A DNA stretch of 64,000 bases, taken from Microbacterium sp. ABRD28. GTDB lineage: Bacteria > Actinomycetota > Actinomycetes > Actinomycetales > Microbacteriaceae. Position 1 is the stretch's first letter. Each line of letters opens with the position of its first letter. The DNA is taken from positions 930,001-994,000 of the forward strand of contig NZ_CP031015.1 of assembly GCF_003850245.1 (NCBI RefSeq), read 5' to 3'. The notes beneath the pieces are model-generated. The model was not told where the DNA came from, did not search any database, and saw nothing but the letters and a program-made list of their open reading frames with translations. The translations under genes and the position numbers were made by a program. Below, one piece after another: positions 1-8,248 of the stretch.

Positions 1-1
1 C

Positions 2-904
2 TACATCGGCCTCGCCCTCATCTTCGGCGTCGTCATCGGCATGGTCTGGGGTTGGGACTTCGGTGGCGAGTACTACGCCGGCTACCTCACCGAGAAGGCG
101 CTGTCGATCGACAACCTCTTCGTCTTCCTCATCGTCATGACCGGGTTCGCGGTGCCGAAGATCTATCAGCAGAAGGTGCTGATGATCGGCATCGTGATCG
201 CGCTGGTCATGCGTGGAGCGTTCATCGCGGTCGGTGCGGCCCTCATCGAGAACTTCTCGTGGATCTTCTACATCTTCGGGGCGCTGCTGCTGTTCCTGGC
301 CTACCGACAGGCGTTCTCGCACGGCGAGTCCGACCCCGCCAACGGCAAGTTCATGACGTTCGTGCGTCGTCACCTGCCGGTCAGCGACGAGTACAACGGC
401 GACAAGCTGACCGTCAAGAAGGACGGTCGTCGGTTCGTCACCCCGATGCTGCTCGTCATCGTCGCGATCGGGTTCGTCGACCTCATCTTCGCCGTCGACT
501 CGATCCCCGCGATCTACGGTCTGACCGAGGAGGCGTACATCGTCTTCGTCGCCAACGCATTCGCCCTGATGGGTCTGCGTCAGCTGTACTTCCTCATCGG
601 CGGTCTGCTGGAGCGCCTGGTCTACCTCGCACAGGGTCTCGCGGTCATCCTCGCCTTCATCGGCGTGAAACTCGTCTTCCACGCTCTCCACGTCAACGAG
701 CTGCCCTTCATCAACGGCGGCGAGCCGCTGCTGTGGGTTCCCGAGATCCCGATCTGGCTGTCGCTGCTCTTCATCGCCGGCACGATCACGGTGGCGACGA
801 TCGCGAGCCTCATCAAGACCCGCAACGACCGCGAGGCGAAGGACCGTGAGCAGATCGAGGGCGAGCCGGTCGTCGTCGCGAAGGACGAGTCGCGCGGCTC
901 GTGA
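2..904 (+). CDS. TerC family integral membrane protein (5' end outside window)
   Basis: The open frame runs in from the left edge and ends at TGA 902-904, leaving about 300 residues of a family usually near 330, so only a short N-terminal piece is missing. It shows repeated hydrophobic segments and the TerC signatures with acidic residues inside membrane helices: EKALSIDNLFVFLIV near the start and FVDLIFAVDSIPAIYG in the middle. TerC proteins sit in the plasma membrane. They are linked to tellurite resistance and, in characterised members, to manganese export during protein secretion, so metal export is a family-based inference. The C-terminus is charged and cytoplasmic. The internal ATG at 41 is not a credible start because conserved sequence continues upstream of it. 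Confidence 0.9.
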   Translation, partial: YIGLALIFGVVIGMVWGWDFGGEYYAGYLTEKALSIDNLFVFLIVMTGFAVPKIYQQKVLMIGIVIALVMRGAFIAVGAALIENFSWIFYIFGALLLFLAYRQAFSHGESDPANGKFMTFVRRHLPVSDEYNGDKLTVKKDGRRFVTPMLLVIVAIGFVDLIFAVDSIPAIYGLTEEAYIVFVANAFALMGLRQLYFLIGGLLERLVYLAQGLAVILAFIGVKLVFHALHVNELPFINGGEPLLWVPEIPIWLSLLFIAGTITVATIASLIKTRNDREAKDREQIEGEPVVVAKDESRGS

Positions 905-921
905 CGTCTCGGCGAACCCGT

Positions 922-989
922 TAGCCTGGTGTCAGCGATACGGCGGTGACACTCAGTCCCATGGAGACTGACACGCCGTGTCGCTGACA
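922..989 (+). promoter_or_regulatory. Promoter and long inverted repeat upstream of the SDR/hydratase operon
   Basis: A TANNNT -10 element (TAGCCT, 922-927) is followed by a 16-bp inverted repeat, TGTCAGCGATACGGCG at 930-945 against CGCCGTGTCGCTGACA at 974-989, with one mismatch. The 28-bp spacer holds a smaller palindrome around CCATGG. Transcription from the -10 would start inside the left arm, so the element could be an operator, a 5' UTR hairpin, or a terminator for terC. No U-rich tract follows, which argues against a simple terminator. Confidence 0.55.
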
Positions 990-1015
990 GGCGGAACGGT
1001 TCGAAGGGGAACGGC

Positions 1016-1777
1016 ATGGAGATCTCGGGCGCAGCAGCCCTCGTCACCGGCGGCGCGAGCGGGCTCGGCCTCGCCACCGCCGACAGACTCGCCCGCGCGG
1101 GTGCCGTCGTGACCATCGTCGATCTGCCCTCATCGCCCGGAGCCGAGGCCGCGGCCGGCTTCGGTGGGGCCTTCGCCCCCGCCGATGTCACCGACCCCGA
1201 GCAGGTCGCCGCCGCGGTCGCCACGGCGGCGAGCACAGGACCGCTGCGCATCGTCGTGAACTGCGCCGGGATCGCCCCGCCGGCCAAGGTGCTCGACCGT
1301 GACGGCCGGCCCACGCCCCTGGCCGACTTCGAACGCCTCATCCGGGTGAACCTCATCGGCACGTACAACGTGATCGCGCAGGGCTCCGCGGCCATCGCCC
1401 GCACCGAGCCCACCGCCTCCGGAGACCGGGGCGTCATCGTCAACACCGCCAGCGTCGCCGCCTTCGACGGGCAGATCGGTCAGCCGGCCTATGCGGCGAG
1501 CAAGGGAGGCGTGCACGCCATGACCCTTCCGATCGCGCGCGAACTGGCCCGCCACGCCATCCGGGTCGTCACGATCGCCCCCGGCATCATGGAGACCCCG
1601 ATGCTGAAGGGCCTGCCGCAGGCGGCTCAGGACTCGCTCGGCGAACAGGTGCCCTACCCCGCGCGCCTTGGAAGGCCCGACGAATACGCCTCCCTGGTGC
1701 AGCAGATCGTCGAGAACGGCTACCTCAACGGCGAGACGATCCGCCTCGACGGCGCGATCCGGATGGCTCCCCGATGA
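1016..1777 (+). CDS. SDR oxidoreductase, type II 3-hydroxyacyl-CoA dehydrogenase-like
   Basis: A 253-residue classical short-chain dehydrogenase. The NAD-binding TGGASGLG motif is at 11-18, NCAG at 82-85, and the catalytic triad is Ser146, Tyr159 and Lys163 (YAASK). The length and the pattern NTASVAAFDGQIGQPAYAASK match the HSD17B10-like 3-hydroxyacyl-CoA dehydrogenases, which oxidise short-chain or 2-methyl-3-hydroxyacyl-CoA in fatty acid and isoleucine breakdown. A GAAGGGG ribosome site precedes the ATG. The stop overlaps the next gene as ATGA, so it is the first gene of a three-gene operon with an enoyl-CoA hydratase and a second SDR. The substrate is inferred from family and context. Confidence 0.85.
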   Translation: MEISGAAALVTGGASGLGLATADRLARAGAVVTIVDLPSSPGAEAAAGFGGAFAPADVTDPEQVAAAVATAASTGPLRIVVNCAGIAPPAKVLDRDGRPTPLADFERLIRVNLIGTYNVIAQGSAAIARTEPTASGDRGVIVNTASVAAFDGQIGQPAYAASKGGVHAMTLPIARELARHAIRVVTIAPGIMETPMLKGLPQAAQDSLGEQVPYPARLGRPDEYASLVQQIVENGYLNGETIRLDGAIRMAPR

Positions 1778-2580
1778 CCGGCGTCGCCGAGGACAGCATC
1801 CTCCTCGCCGTCGCGGACGACGGCCTCGCCCGGGTCACCTTCAACCGCCCCGCGCGGTTGAACGCGATGGACTTCGCGATGGCCGAACGCTGGCGCGAGA
1901 TCGCCCACCGGGTGGCCGACGACCCCGCGATCGGCGCGGTGATCCTGGATGCCGCGGGGCCCGCCTTCTGCGCGGGCGGCGACGTGGTGGCGATGTCGAC
2001 CAGCGGGGCTTCCGGTGACGACGTCACCGCCAGCGCCCACGTGATCCACGACGGCATCCGCACCCTTGCTCTGTCGGACACACCCATCGTCGCCGCCGTG
2101 CAGGGCGCCGTGGCCGGCGGGGGCCTCGGGCTCATGCTCACCGCCGACTACATCGTGGCCACCGACGCGGCGCGCTTCGTCAGCCGCTACGCCAACATCG
2201 GGCTCACCCCCGACCTCGGGGTGACGACGCTGCTGCCGGCGGCGGTCGGCCAACGGCGTGCCCTGCAGCTGCTGCTCCAGGACCGCACGCTCACTGCGGA
2301 GGAGGCCCTCAACTGGGGTCTCGTCGCCGAGGTCGTGCCCGCCGCCGAGCTGGCCGCCCGGGCCGAGGCGATCGCCCGCACCTGGATCGACGGCGCGACC
2401 GCAGCCTTCGGGCAGGCCAAGCGCCTGGTCCGGCAGGGGGCGGATCGCCCCTTCGAGGCGAACCTCGACGACGAGGCCGCCACGATCGGCGCCCGGTTCG
2501 CCACCGACGAGGCGCGCACCCGCGTCGCGGCCTTCGCCGCAGCATCCCGTTCACGATCCCGCTCGGAGGAGACCCGATGA
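1774..2580 (+). CDS. Enoyl-CoA hydratase/isomerase family protein
   Basis: A 268-residue crotonase-fold protein. The two oxyanion-hole segments are visible as PAFCAGGDVVAM (about residue 63) and GAVAGGGLGLM (about 110). The usual pair of catalytic glutamates is not obvious, so isomerase or another crotonase activity is possible. It starts four bases inside the preceding SDR (ATGA) and ends with the same overlap into the following SDR, so the three are surely co-translated. In such a setting it probably hydrates or isomerises an enoyl-CoA intermediate of branched or short-chain acyl-CoA degradation. The tail after residue 250 is serine/arginine rich. Confidence 0.82.
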   Translation: MTGVAEDSILLAVADDGLARVTFNRPARLNAMDFAMAERWREIAHRVADDPAIGAVILDAAGPAFCAGGDVVAMSTSGASGDDVTASAHVIHDGIRTLALSDTPIVAAVQGAVAGGGLGLMLTADYIVATDAARFVSRYANIGLTPDLGVTTLLPAAVGQRRALQLLLQDRTLTAEEALNWGLVAEVVPAAELAARAEAIARTWIDGATAAFGQAKRLVRQGADRPFEANLDDEAATIGARFATDEARTRVAAFAAASRSRSRSEETR

Positions 2581-3407
2581 CCCTCGCCGGAAAGACCATC
2601 CTCATCTCGGGCGGCAGCCGCGGGATCGGCCTCGCGATCGCGCTGCGCGCGGCGCGCGACGGCGCGAACATCGCGCTGCTGGCCAAGACCGACACCCCGC
2701 ACCCGAAGCTCGAGGGAACCGTGCACACCGCGGCGGCCGCGATCGAAGAGGCCGGCGGGCGGGCTTTGCCGATCGTCGGCGACGTGCGTAACGACGATGA
2801 CATCACCGAGGCGGTGCTGAAGACCCAGGGCGAGTTCGACGGCATCGACATCGTGATCAACAACGCCAGCGTGATCGACCTGTCGCCCTCGCTCGACCTC
2901 GCGGCGAAGAAGTACGACCTCATGCAGGACGTCAACGTCCGTGGCACCTTCATGCTCTCGCGGGCGGCGGCGCCGATTCTGCGCGAGGCGGCCAACCCCC
3001 ACATCCTGTCGCTCTCGCCGCCGTTGAACCTCAGCCCGCGCTGGCTCGGCGCGCACACCGGCTACACGCTGGCGAAGTACGGCATGACGATGGCGACCCT
3101 CGGCTTCGCCGCGGAGTTCGCCGAGGCGGGGATCGCGGCGAACACGCTGTGGCCGCGTACCACGATCGCCACGGCCGCGGTGCAGTTCGCCCTCGGGGGA
3201 GACCGGATGATGCGGGCCAGCCGCACGCCCGAGATCTACGCCGACGCCGCGTACGAGGTGCTGACGAAGCCGTCGCGGGACTACACCGGACAGACGCTCA
3301 TCGTCGAAGACGTGCTCGAAGCCGCCGGTGTGACCGACTTCTCGCGCTACGCGGCGGTGCCGGGAACCCCCGACTCCGAGCTCTTCCCCGACATCTTCCT
3401 CGACTGA
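2577..3407 (+). CDS. SDR family oxidoreductase, HSDL2-like
   Basis: 276 residues with an N-terminal SGGSRGIG cofactor loop (11-18), a GDVRNDDD segment, NNAS, and a GYTLAKYGM active-site region. The insertion after the cofactor site (LLAKTDTPHPKLEGTVHTAAAAIEEAGG) is typical of HSDL2-like SDRs, which lack a firmly established substrate and usually accompany acyl-CoA metabolism genes. It is the last gene of the operon and is coupled to the hydratase by ATGA. Its final 61 bases overlap the 3' end of the convergent amine oxidase gene, an unusually long convergent overlap. Confidence 0.82.
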   Translation: MTLAGKTILISGGSRGIGLAIALRAARDGANIALLAKTDTPHPKLEGTVHTAAAAIEEAGGRALPIVGDVRNDDDITEAVLKTQGEFDGIDIVINNASVIDLSPSLDLAAKKYDLMQDVNVRGTFMLSRAAAPILREAANPHILSLSPPLNLSPRWLGAHTGYTLAKYGMTMATLGFAAEFAEAGIAANTLWPRTTIATAAVQFALGGDRMMRASRTPEIYADAAYEVLTKPSRDYTGQTLIVEDVLEAAGVTDFSRYAAVPGTPDSELFPDIFLD

Positions 3408-4726
3408 CGCGTCGCTGCGACGATCTCGTCGGCGGCGCGCTCTCCCGAGCGCACGGCGCCCTCCATGTAACCCGACCACTCGGTCGCCGTCTCGGTGCCG
3501 GCCCAGTGCACGTGGCCTCGCGGATGGAAGGACACCGGTGGGACCGACGAGCCGGGCGACGGAATCGAGCTGTAGCCGCCGCGGATCCACGGGTCGTCGG
3601 TCCAGTCCTTCCCCACGACATCGAGGGGGCGCAACGTCTCGTCGCCGAGCACGGGGACGAGTGCCTCGAGAACGCGGCGGTGGCGGACCGCATCGGAGAG
3701 CCCGCGGAGGTGATCGGCATCCCGTCCGGCGGCGATGAAACAGAGGCGCCCTCCGCCGCTCGGCGGGGAGATGTCGGTGGCCAAGCCGGCCGGCCCGTGG
3801 GGGAGGAGGACCGTGCCGGACAGGCCGCGATCTCGCCAGAAGGGCCGCTCATAGTGCGCGATCACCTTCACGATGCGCCCGCGCCGCTGCGAGGCGAGCC
3901 AACGAGCCAGGTCGGGATCCGGCGGAGGCGACAGGGCGATGTCGCGACCGAGGGAGGGGGGAACGGCGACGAGCGCTCGGCGCGCGCGGACGGCACCGGT
4001 CGCCGCTTCGACGACCACCCCCGTCGCGGTGTCGTCGATCCGATGCACCGGAGAATGGAGCCGCACGTCGAGGCCGGCGGCCATGCGCGCCACGAGGGTA
4101 CCGGCGCCTTCGAGGATGAGATCCTGCTGCGCGCCTCCGTCGAAGCCGAGCACCGACCCCAGTCCGCCTGATGACGCCACACTCTCGATCAGCACGAGTA
4201 GTGAGATCTCGGAGGGCTCGACGCAGAACACCTCCCGGAGCGCAGCCGCCGCCAGGTCACGGGCGCCGCGGTGGGGGATCCGCGTCGCGATCCACTCGGC
4301 GACGGTCCGCTGATCGAGGGCGTCGATCAGCGCGCGCCGGGGAGCGGTAGAGAGTCGCCGCCGCCAGTTCGCCAGGTCGAGGACGGCTGGAATCATCGCC
4401 AGGCCGCCGACGATCAGTGAGGCATCCGGCACCGGTCCAAAACGTCGCGTGCGACCGTGCCCATCGACGACGACCGCGCGGCCGCTGGTGAAGGACGGAT
4501 AGTCCGTGAGGCCGTGCTCTCGCAGGAGTGCGTTCATCCGGGTCTGCGACGGACCGATCCACTGCCCGCCGAGGTCGACCGTTCCGCCTGCGAGCTGCGT
4601 CGTCTGCGCGCGTCCACCGACGCGGCCCGACGCTTCGAGCACGACCACTCGATGACCTCGATCGTGAAGTCGCCGGGCGGCGCTGATTCCGGCGAAGCCG
4701 GCGCCCACAACCGCGACATCCCACAT
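3347..4726 (-). CDS. Flavin-dependent monoamine oxidase family protein
   Basis: 459 residues. The dinucleotide-binding motif VVGAGFAG is at the N-terminus and is followed by VGGRAQTT. The C-terminal FAD-contacting stretch is HVHWAGTETATEWSGYMEGA. This is the layout of FAD amine oxidases that oxidatively deaminate amines to aldehydes with release of hydrogen peroxide and ammonia; the substrate cannot be read from sequence. A GGAAGGGG ribosome site lies about 8 bases before the ATG, and a TATAAC -10 lies just upstream, inside an operator-like repeat. The last 20 or so residues overlap the convergent SDR gene. The divergent TetR gene is its likely regulator. Confidence 0.87.
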   Translation of the reverse strand: MWDVAVVGAGFAGISAARRLHDRGHRVVVLEASGRVGGRAQTTQLAGGTVDLGGQWIGPSQTRMNALLREHGLTDYPSFTSGRAVVVDGHGRTRRFGPVPDASLIVGGLAMIPAVLDLANWRRRLSTAPRRALIDALDQRTVAEWIATRIPHRGARDLAAAALREVFCVEPSEISLLVLIESVASSGGLGSVLGFDGGAQQDLILEGAGTLVARMAAGLDVRLHSPVHRIDDTATGVVVEAATGAVRARRALVAVPPSLGRDIALSPPPDPDLARWLASQRRGRIVKVIAHYERPFWRDRGLSGTVLLPHGPAGLATDISPPSGGGRLCFIAAGRDADHLRGLSDAVRHRRVLEALVPVLGDETLRPLDVVGKDWTDDPWIRGGYSSIPSPGSSVPPVSFHPRGHVHWAGTETATEWSGYMEGAVRSGERAADEIVAATRQSRKMSGKSSESGVPGTAA

Positions 4727-4743
4727 GCCAACCCCTTCCGCAG

Positions 4744-4777
4744 GTTATACAACAAGCGTTGTAAAACAAGCGTTGCA
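4744..4777. promoter_or_regulatory. Operator-like repeats in the amine oxidase/TetR intergenic region
   Basis: The 81-bp divergent intergenic region holds the palindrome TACAACAAGCGTTGTA (4748-4763, arms TACAAC/GTTGTA). A direct repeat of ACAAGCGTTG lies at 4752-4761 and 4766-4775, 14 bp apart. On the minus strand the TATAAC -10 of the amine oxidase (4744-4749) overlaps the palindrome, so a bound repressor would block it. The position next to a TetR gene makes it the probable operator for that protein. Confidence 0.6.
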
Positions 4778-4807
4778 CGAAAATGAGCCGACGTGCAAGA
4801 GTGACGT

Positions 4808-5380
4808 ATGCCGAAAGTCGTCGACGCAGCGACCCGTCGCCGGGAGATTCACTCCGCGGCCTGCGCGCTCGCCGTGGAGGCGGGTTTCGCCGGCGTGACC
4901 ATCCGCGCCGTCGCCGCACGGATGGGGGCGTCGACGAGCGTCGTCACGCACTATTTCCCCAGTCGCGAAGAGCTGGTCTCTTCCGCCCTCGATCAAGCCC
5001 TCGATCGTTTCTGGCAGGGCCTTCCCACCGCCCCACCCCCCACCGGGGGACCGATGGGAATCCAGGCCTTCGTGGAGCACGCCGTATTCTCCTCTGCGCC
5101 GGAACTGCGCGACGTGTGGATGCGTGCCGTCGTCGATGCGCCGGGCGACCCCGTCGTCCGTGCCTCGCTCGACCGCTTCGACCGCCGGTGGGACGCCACG
5201 GTGTCGACCCTCGTCGATGCATTAGCCCTCGACGAGGCCGCCACCCGGTTGCTCATCGATCAACTCGACATCATCGTGTCCGGTGCGGTGACGACCGGCG
5301 TCGAAGGCGTCCCCGACGCCGACCGTCGCGCGGCGGTGTCGTCGCTGCTCGCCCATCTGCTCGTGCGGGGGTCGGGGTGA
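4808..5380 (+). CDS. TetR/AcrR family transcriptional regulator
   Basis: 190 residues with the N-terminal TetR DNA-binding domain: TRRREIHSAACALAVEAG, then a helix-turn-helix around residues 30-50 (TIRAVAARMGASTSVVTHYF). The C-terminal ligand domain is unassigned. It is divergent from the flavin amine oxidase with a palindrome in the short gap, so autoregulation and control of the oxidase is the natural inference; the inducer could be an amine. The ATG at 4808 begins just before the conserved domain. The ribosome site is weak (AAGAG). Confidence 0.88.
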   Translation: MPKVVDAATRRREIHSAACALAVEAGFAGVTIRAVAARMGASTSVVTHYFPSREELVSSALDQALDRFWQGLPTAPPPTGGPMGIQAFVEHAVFSSAPELRDVWMRAVVDAPGDPVVRASLDRFDRRWDATVSTLVDALALDEAATRLLIDQLDIIVSGAVTTGVEGVPDADRRAAVSSLLAHLLVRGSG

Positions 5381-5393
5381 ATCCGTGTCGTTC

Positions 5394-5861
5394 TCAGGCG
5401 AGGGGTTTGCGGAGGAACACCTGGTCGCTGCCGTGACCTGGCACCCGCTGCGTCTCGCGGTAGCCCTCGCGCTCGTAGAGGCGGAGGTTCGCCTCGCTCA
5501 GCGACCCCGTGAAGAGCTCCGACTCGGTCGCGCCGGCCGCGCGGCCCCGCTCCTCGAGAGCCTCGAGGAGTCGCGAGCCGACGCCCTCGCCCTGCACGTC
5601 GGGGGCGATGGAGATCCGCCCGATGAGGAGCAGCCCGTCATCCACGCGTGCGCGGGCGGCGCCCACCATCCGGTGACCCACGTGCGCGACGCAGCCGAGA
5701 TTCTCGGCGAGCTCATGCTCGACCTCTTCGAGGGTCTGCGTGAACGGCGGCATCTCGACGCTCCCGTAGATGAGCGCTTCCGACACGAACGCCGCGCGCT
5801 GGAGCGTCAGCACCTCGCCGGCGTCGGACGGACGGATGTCGCGGATCTGCAGCTCACTCAC
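5394..5861 (-). CDS. GNAT family N-acetyltransferase
   Basis: About 155 residues of a single GNAT domain: an N-terminal [15 protein letters not shown] strand/helix, then the acetyl-CoA loop [18 protein letters not shown] (motif A, Q/RxxGxG/A) near the middle, and LRLYEREGY near the end. Substrate unknown. The GTG at 5861 is chosen over the upstream ATG at 5933 because a TACCGT -10 (5868-5873) sits exactly six bases before it, the leaderless arrangement seen repeatedly in this window. The upstream extension is arginine-rich and overlaps a palindromic repeat. The gene converges on the TetR gene with a 13-base gap. Confidence 0.8.
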   Translation of the reverse strand: MSELQIRDIRPSDAGEVLTLQRAAFVSEALIYGSVEMPPFTQTLEEVEHELAENLGCVAHVGHRMVGAARARVDDGLLLIGRISIAPDVQGEGVGSRLLEALEERGRAAGATESELFTGSLSEANLRLYEREGYRETQRVPGHGSDQVFLRKPLA

Positions 5862-5932
5862 GCTCCCACGGTACGCCGCGTCGTCATCGCTTTCTGAGCG
5901 ACCTGACCGCTGTGACCGCGTCCGTCGCCACA

Positions 5933-5992
5933 ACCCGTCGATTTCTGCGATGTGGAACGCGTTCAGCGGACACTTTTCGACGGGTCGTGACC
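5933..5992. repeat. Palindromic intergenic repeat, CCGTCGA family (R3)
   Basis: ACCCGTCGATTTCTGCG (5933-5949) is followed by the inverted half CACTTTTCGACGGGTCGTG (5971-5989), forming a hairpin with ACCCGTCGA as the shared core. The second half is the reverse complement of the element repeated in tandem near 36.66 and 36.75 kb. It lies between the divergent GNAT and rlmN genes. Confidence 0.7.
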
Positions 5993-6046
5993 GCGCCTCG
6001 CCCCCCGACGGGCCGCGGAGGCAGGTTTCGCCCAGGAGGCCCCCGG

Positions 6047-6058
6047 TACCCTGGGACG
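6047..6058 (+). promoter_or_regulatory. Leaderless-type -10 element of rlmN
   Basis: TACCCT (6047-6052) is followed by GGGACG and then the GTG at 6059. A transcript from this -10 would begin at or next to the start codon, which settles the start of rlmN in the absence of a well-placed ribosome site (the nearest AGGAGG is 19 bases away). Confidence 0.6.
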
Positions 6059-7288
6059 GTGACCGAGAATCCTCCTGCCCGCGGCACCGCTGGGCCCGTC
6101 CGCCAGGTGCGGCCCCGCACCGAGGGGTGGAAGCAGCAGAAGGATGCCGACGGCCGCCCGCTCCTGCAGTTCGCCAGCCCCAAACGGGGTAAGCCCCCGG
6201 TGCACCTGGCCGACCTCACCGCCGAAGAGCGCGCCGCCAAGGTGACCGAGCTCGGCCTCCCCGCGTTCCGCGCCAAGCAGCTCGAGACCCACTATTTCCG
6301 CCATTACACGAGTGACCCCGGCGAGATGACCGACCTCCCGGCATCCGTCCGTGACGACCTCGTCGCCGGGCTCCTGCCGCCGCTTCTCACCGAGGTGCGC
6401 CGCCTGCAGACCGACCGGGGCGACACGATCAAGTTCCTCTGGAAGCTCCACGACGGTGCGCTCGTGGAGTCGGTGCTCATGCGCTACCCCGGCCGCATCA
6501 CGCTGTGCGTGTCGAGCCAGGCCGGATGCGGCATGAACTGCCCGTTCTGCGCCACCGGCCAGGCGGGTCTCACCCGCAACATGTCGGCGGCCGAGATCGT
6601 CGACCAGATCGTGCGGGCCAACCGCCTCATCCGCGAGGGCGGGCTCGGCAAGCCCGACCACCCCGACGAGCGCGTCACCAACATCGTCTTCATGGGCATG
6701 GGCGAGCCGCTGGCCAACTACGCACGGGTCATGCAGGCGGTGCGCGTCATGATCGACCCGCAGCGCGGGCTCGGCATGAGCGCGCGTGGCATCACGGTGT
6801 CGACGGTGGGACTCGTGCCGGCGATCCGGAAGCTCTCGGCCGAAGAGATCCCCGTCACCTTCGCCCTGTCGCTCCACGCACCCGACGACCACCTGCGCGA
6901 CGAGCTGATCCCGGTGAACTCGAAGTGGAAGGTCGATGAGGCCCTCGACGCCGCCCGCGAGTACTTCGACAAGACCGGGCGCCGCGTCTCGATCGAGTAC
7001 GCCCTCATCAAGGACATGAACGATCACGCCTGGCGCGCAGATCTGCTGGCCGAGAAGCTCAACGCCCGCGGTCGCGGCTGGGTGCATGTGAACCCGATTC
7101 CGCTGAACCCCACGCCGGGGTCGGTCTGGACCGCGTCGGAGCGGAGCGTGCAGAACGAGTTCGTGCGGCGCTTGAACGCCGCGGGCATTCCGACCACCCT
7201 CCGCGACACGCGCGGCAAGGAGATCGACGGCGCCTGCGGACAGCTCGTGGCCACCGAGGCGGATGTCGCGGCGGCGGCCTCCAGCTGA
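6059..7288 (+). CDS. rlmN: 23S rRNA (adenine(2503)-C(2))-methyltransferase RlmN
   Basis: 409 residues. This radical-SAM enzyme methylates C2 of A2503 in 23S rRNA and of A37 in some tRNAs in the cytoplasm, acting in translation fidelity. The 4Fe-4S motif CX3CX2C is at Cys157, Cys161 and Cys164 ([13 protein letters not shown]). It is followed by [41 protein letters not shown] and a C-terminal [17 protein letters not shown] that carries the second catalytic cysteine. The frame is open back to 5912, but that part is repeat-derived, and family similarity begins at VTENPPARG, so the GTG at 6059 is used. It stands alone between a GNAT gene and an ABC transporter. Confidence 0.93.
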   Translation: MTENPPARGTAGPVRQVRPRTEGWKQQKDADGRPLLQFASPKRGKPPVHLADLTAEERAAKVTELGLPAFRAKQLETHYFRHYTSDPGEMTDLPASVRDDLVAGLLPPLLTEVRRLQTDRGDTIKFLWKLHDGALVESVLMRYPGRITLCVSSQAGCGMNCPFCATGQAGLTRNMSAAEIVDQIVRANRLIREGGLGKPDHPDERVTNIVFMGMGEPLANYARVMQAVRVMIDPQRGLGMSARGITVSTVGLVPAIRKLSAEEIPVTFALSLHAPDDHLRDELIPVNSKWKVDEALDAAREYFDKTGRRVSIEYALIKDMNDHAWRADLLAEKLNARGRGWVHVNPIPLNPTPGSVWTASERSVQNEFVRRLNAAGIPTTLRDTRGKEIDGACGQLVATEADVAAAASS

Positions 7289-7342
7289 TCGGCGACCCGA
7301 CAGATTGTCCTCGAAGGCCGCGAGATACGGCATGGTCGGAGT

Positions 7343-8248
7343 ATGACGAGTGTTGTCGAGGTCGAAGACCTCACCAAGACCTACCGCGGCGGCTTCCAGG
7401 CGCTGAAGGGCGTGAGCTTCGACATCCGCCGTGGCGAGACCTTCGCGCTCCTCGGCCCCAACGGCGCCGGCAAGAGCACGACCATCGAGATCCTCGAGGG
7501 GTACCGCGACCGCTCGGGTGGCGAGGTGCGGGTGTTGAAGGTCGACCCGCGCCAGGGGGATCTCCGCTGGCGGTCGCGGCTGGGCATCGTGCTGCAGAGC
7601 ACGGGGGAGGCGCCGTCGGCGAGCGTGAAGGAGCTGCTGTCGCACTTCGCATCGTTCTACCCGCGGGCGCGGAAGGTCGACGAGGTCATCGAGGCGGTCG
7701 GGCTCTCCGAGAAGGCGAAGACCTCGGTGCGCAAGCTCTCCGGTGGTCAGCGTCGGCGTGTCGATGTGGCCCTCGGCATCATCGGGTCGCCCGAACTGCT
7801 CTTCCTCGATGAGCCGACCACCGGGTTCGACCCCGAAGCCCGGCGGGTGTTCTGGGAGCTCATCCGGGGGCTCCAGCGCGAGGGAACGACCATCCTGTTG
7901 ACCACCCACTACCTCGATGAGGCCGCCGAGCTCTCCGAGCGCGCGGCGATCGTCGTGGGCGGCAAGCTCGCCTCGCTCGGTCCGGTCGGTGAGCTCGGCG
8001 GGGCCGAGGCGCGCATCCCGATCGTGCGGTGGCGCCAAGACGGCCGAGTCCGCGAGGAGCGCACCGAGCATCCGGGACGCGTGGTCGCCGACCTCTACGA
8101 CGCGCTCGGTGCCGAGCCCGAGGGGCTCGAGATCGTGCGACCGAGCCTCGAAGACGTCTATCTGTCGTTCGTGGAGGGCGAAGCGGGCGACGACGCCGCG
8201 CCCGAGCCCGGAGGCGACACCGAGACCGTCACGGAGGTGACCCGATGA
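7343..8248 (+). CDS. ABC transporter ATP-binding protein
   Basis: 301 residues of a DrrA/CcmA-type ABC-2 exporter ATPase. The Walker A GPNGAGKST is at 38-46, the signature is KLSGGQRRRVDVALG, and the Walker B is LLFLDEPTTGFDPEA, with the switch His in LLTTHYLDEAAE. A C-terminal extension of about 90 residues is typical of this exporter class. It overlaps the permease gene by ATGA, so the two form the transporter. Members export drugs, lipids or peptides; the substrate is not evident here, and no regulator or biosynthetic gene is adjacent. Confidence 0.9.
   Translation: MTSVVEVEDLTKTYRGGFQALKGVSFDIRRGETFALLGPNGAGKSTTIEILEGYRDRSGGEVRVLKVDPRQGDLRWRSRLGIVLQSTGEAPSASVKELLSHFASFYPRARKVDEVIEAVGLSEKAKTSVRKLSGGQRRRVDVALGIIGSPELLFLDEPTTGFDPEARRVFWELIRGLQREGTTILLTTHYLDEAAELSERAAIVVGGKLASLGPVGELGGAEARIPIVRWRQDGRVREERTEHPGRVVADLYDALGAEPEGLEIVRPSLEDVYLSFVEGEAGDDAAPEPGGDTETVTEVTR

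Noticed and set aside
930..989. Inverted repeat as a simple Rho-independent terminator of terC
   Set aside because: No U-rich tract follows, and a -10 element directly precedes it at the distance expected for a transcription start in its left arm. Kept as a regulatory element instead.
5912..6058. Longer N-terminus for RlmN from the upstream ATG
   Set aside because: The segment is encoded by the R3 repeat and has no family similarity, and a TACCCT -10 lies six bases before the GTG at 6059.
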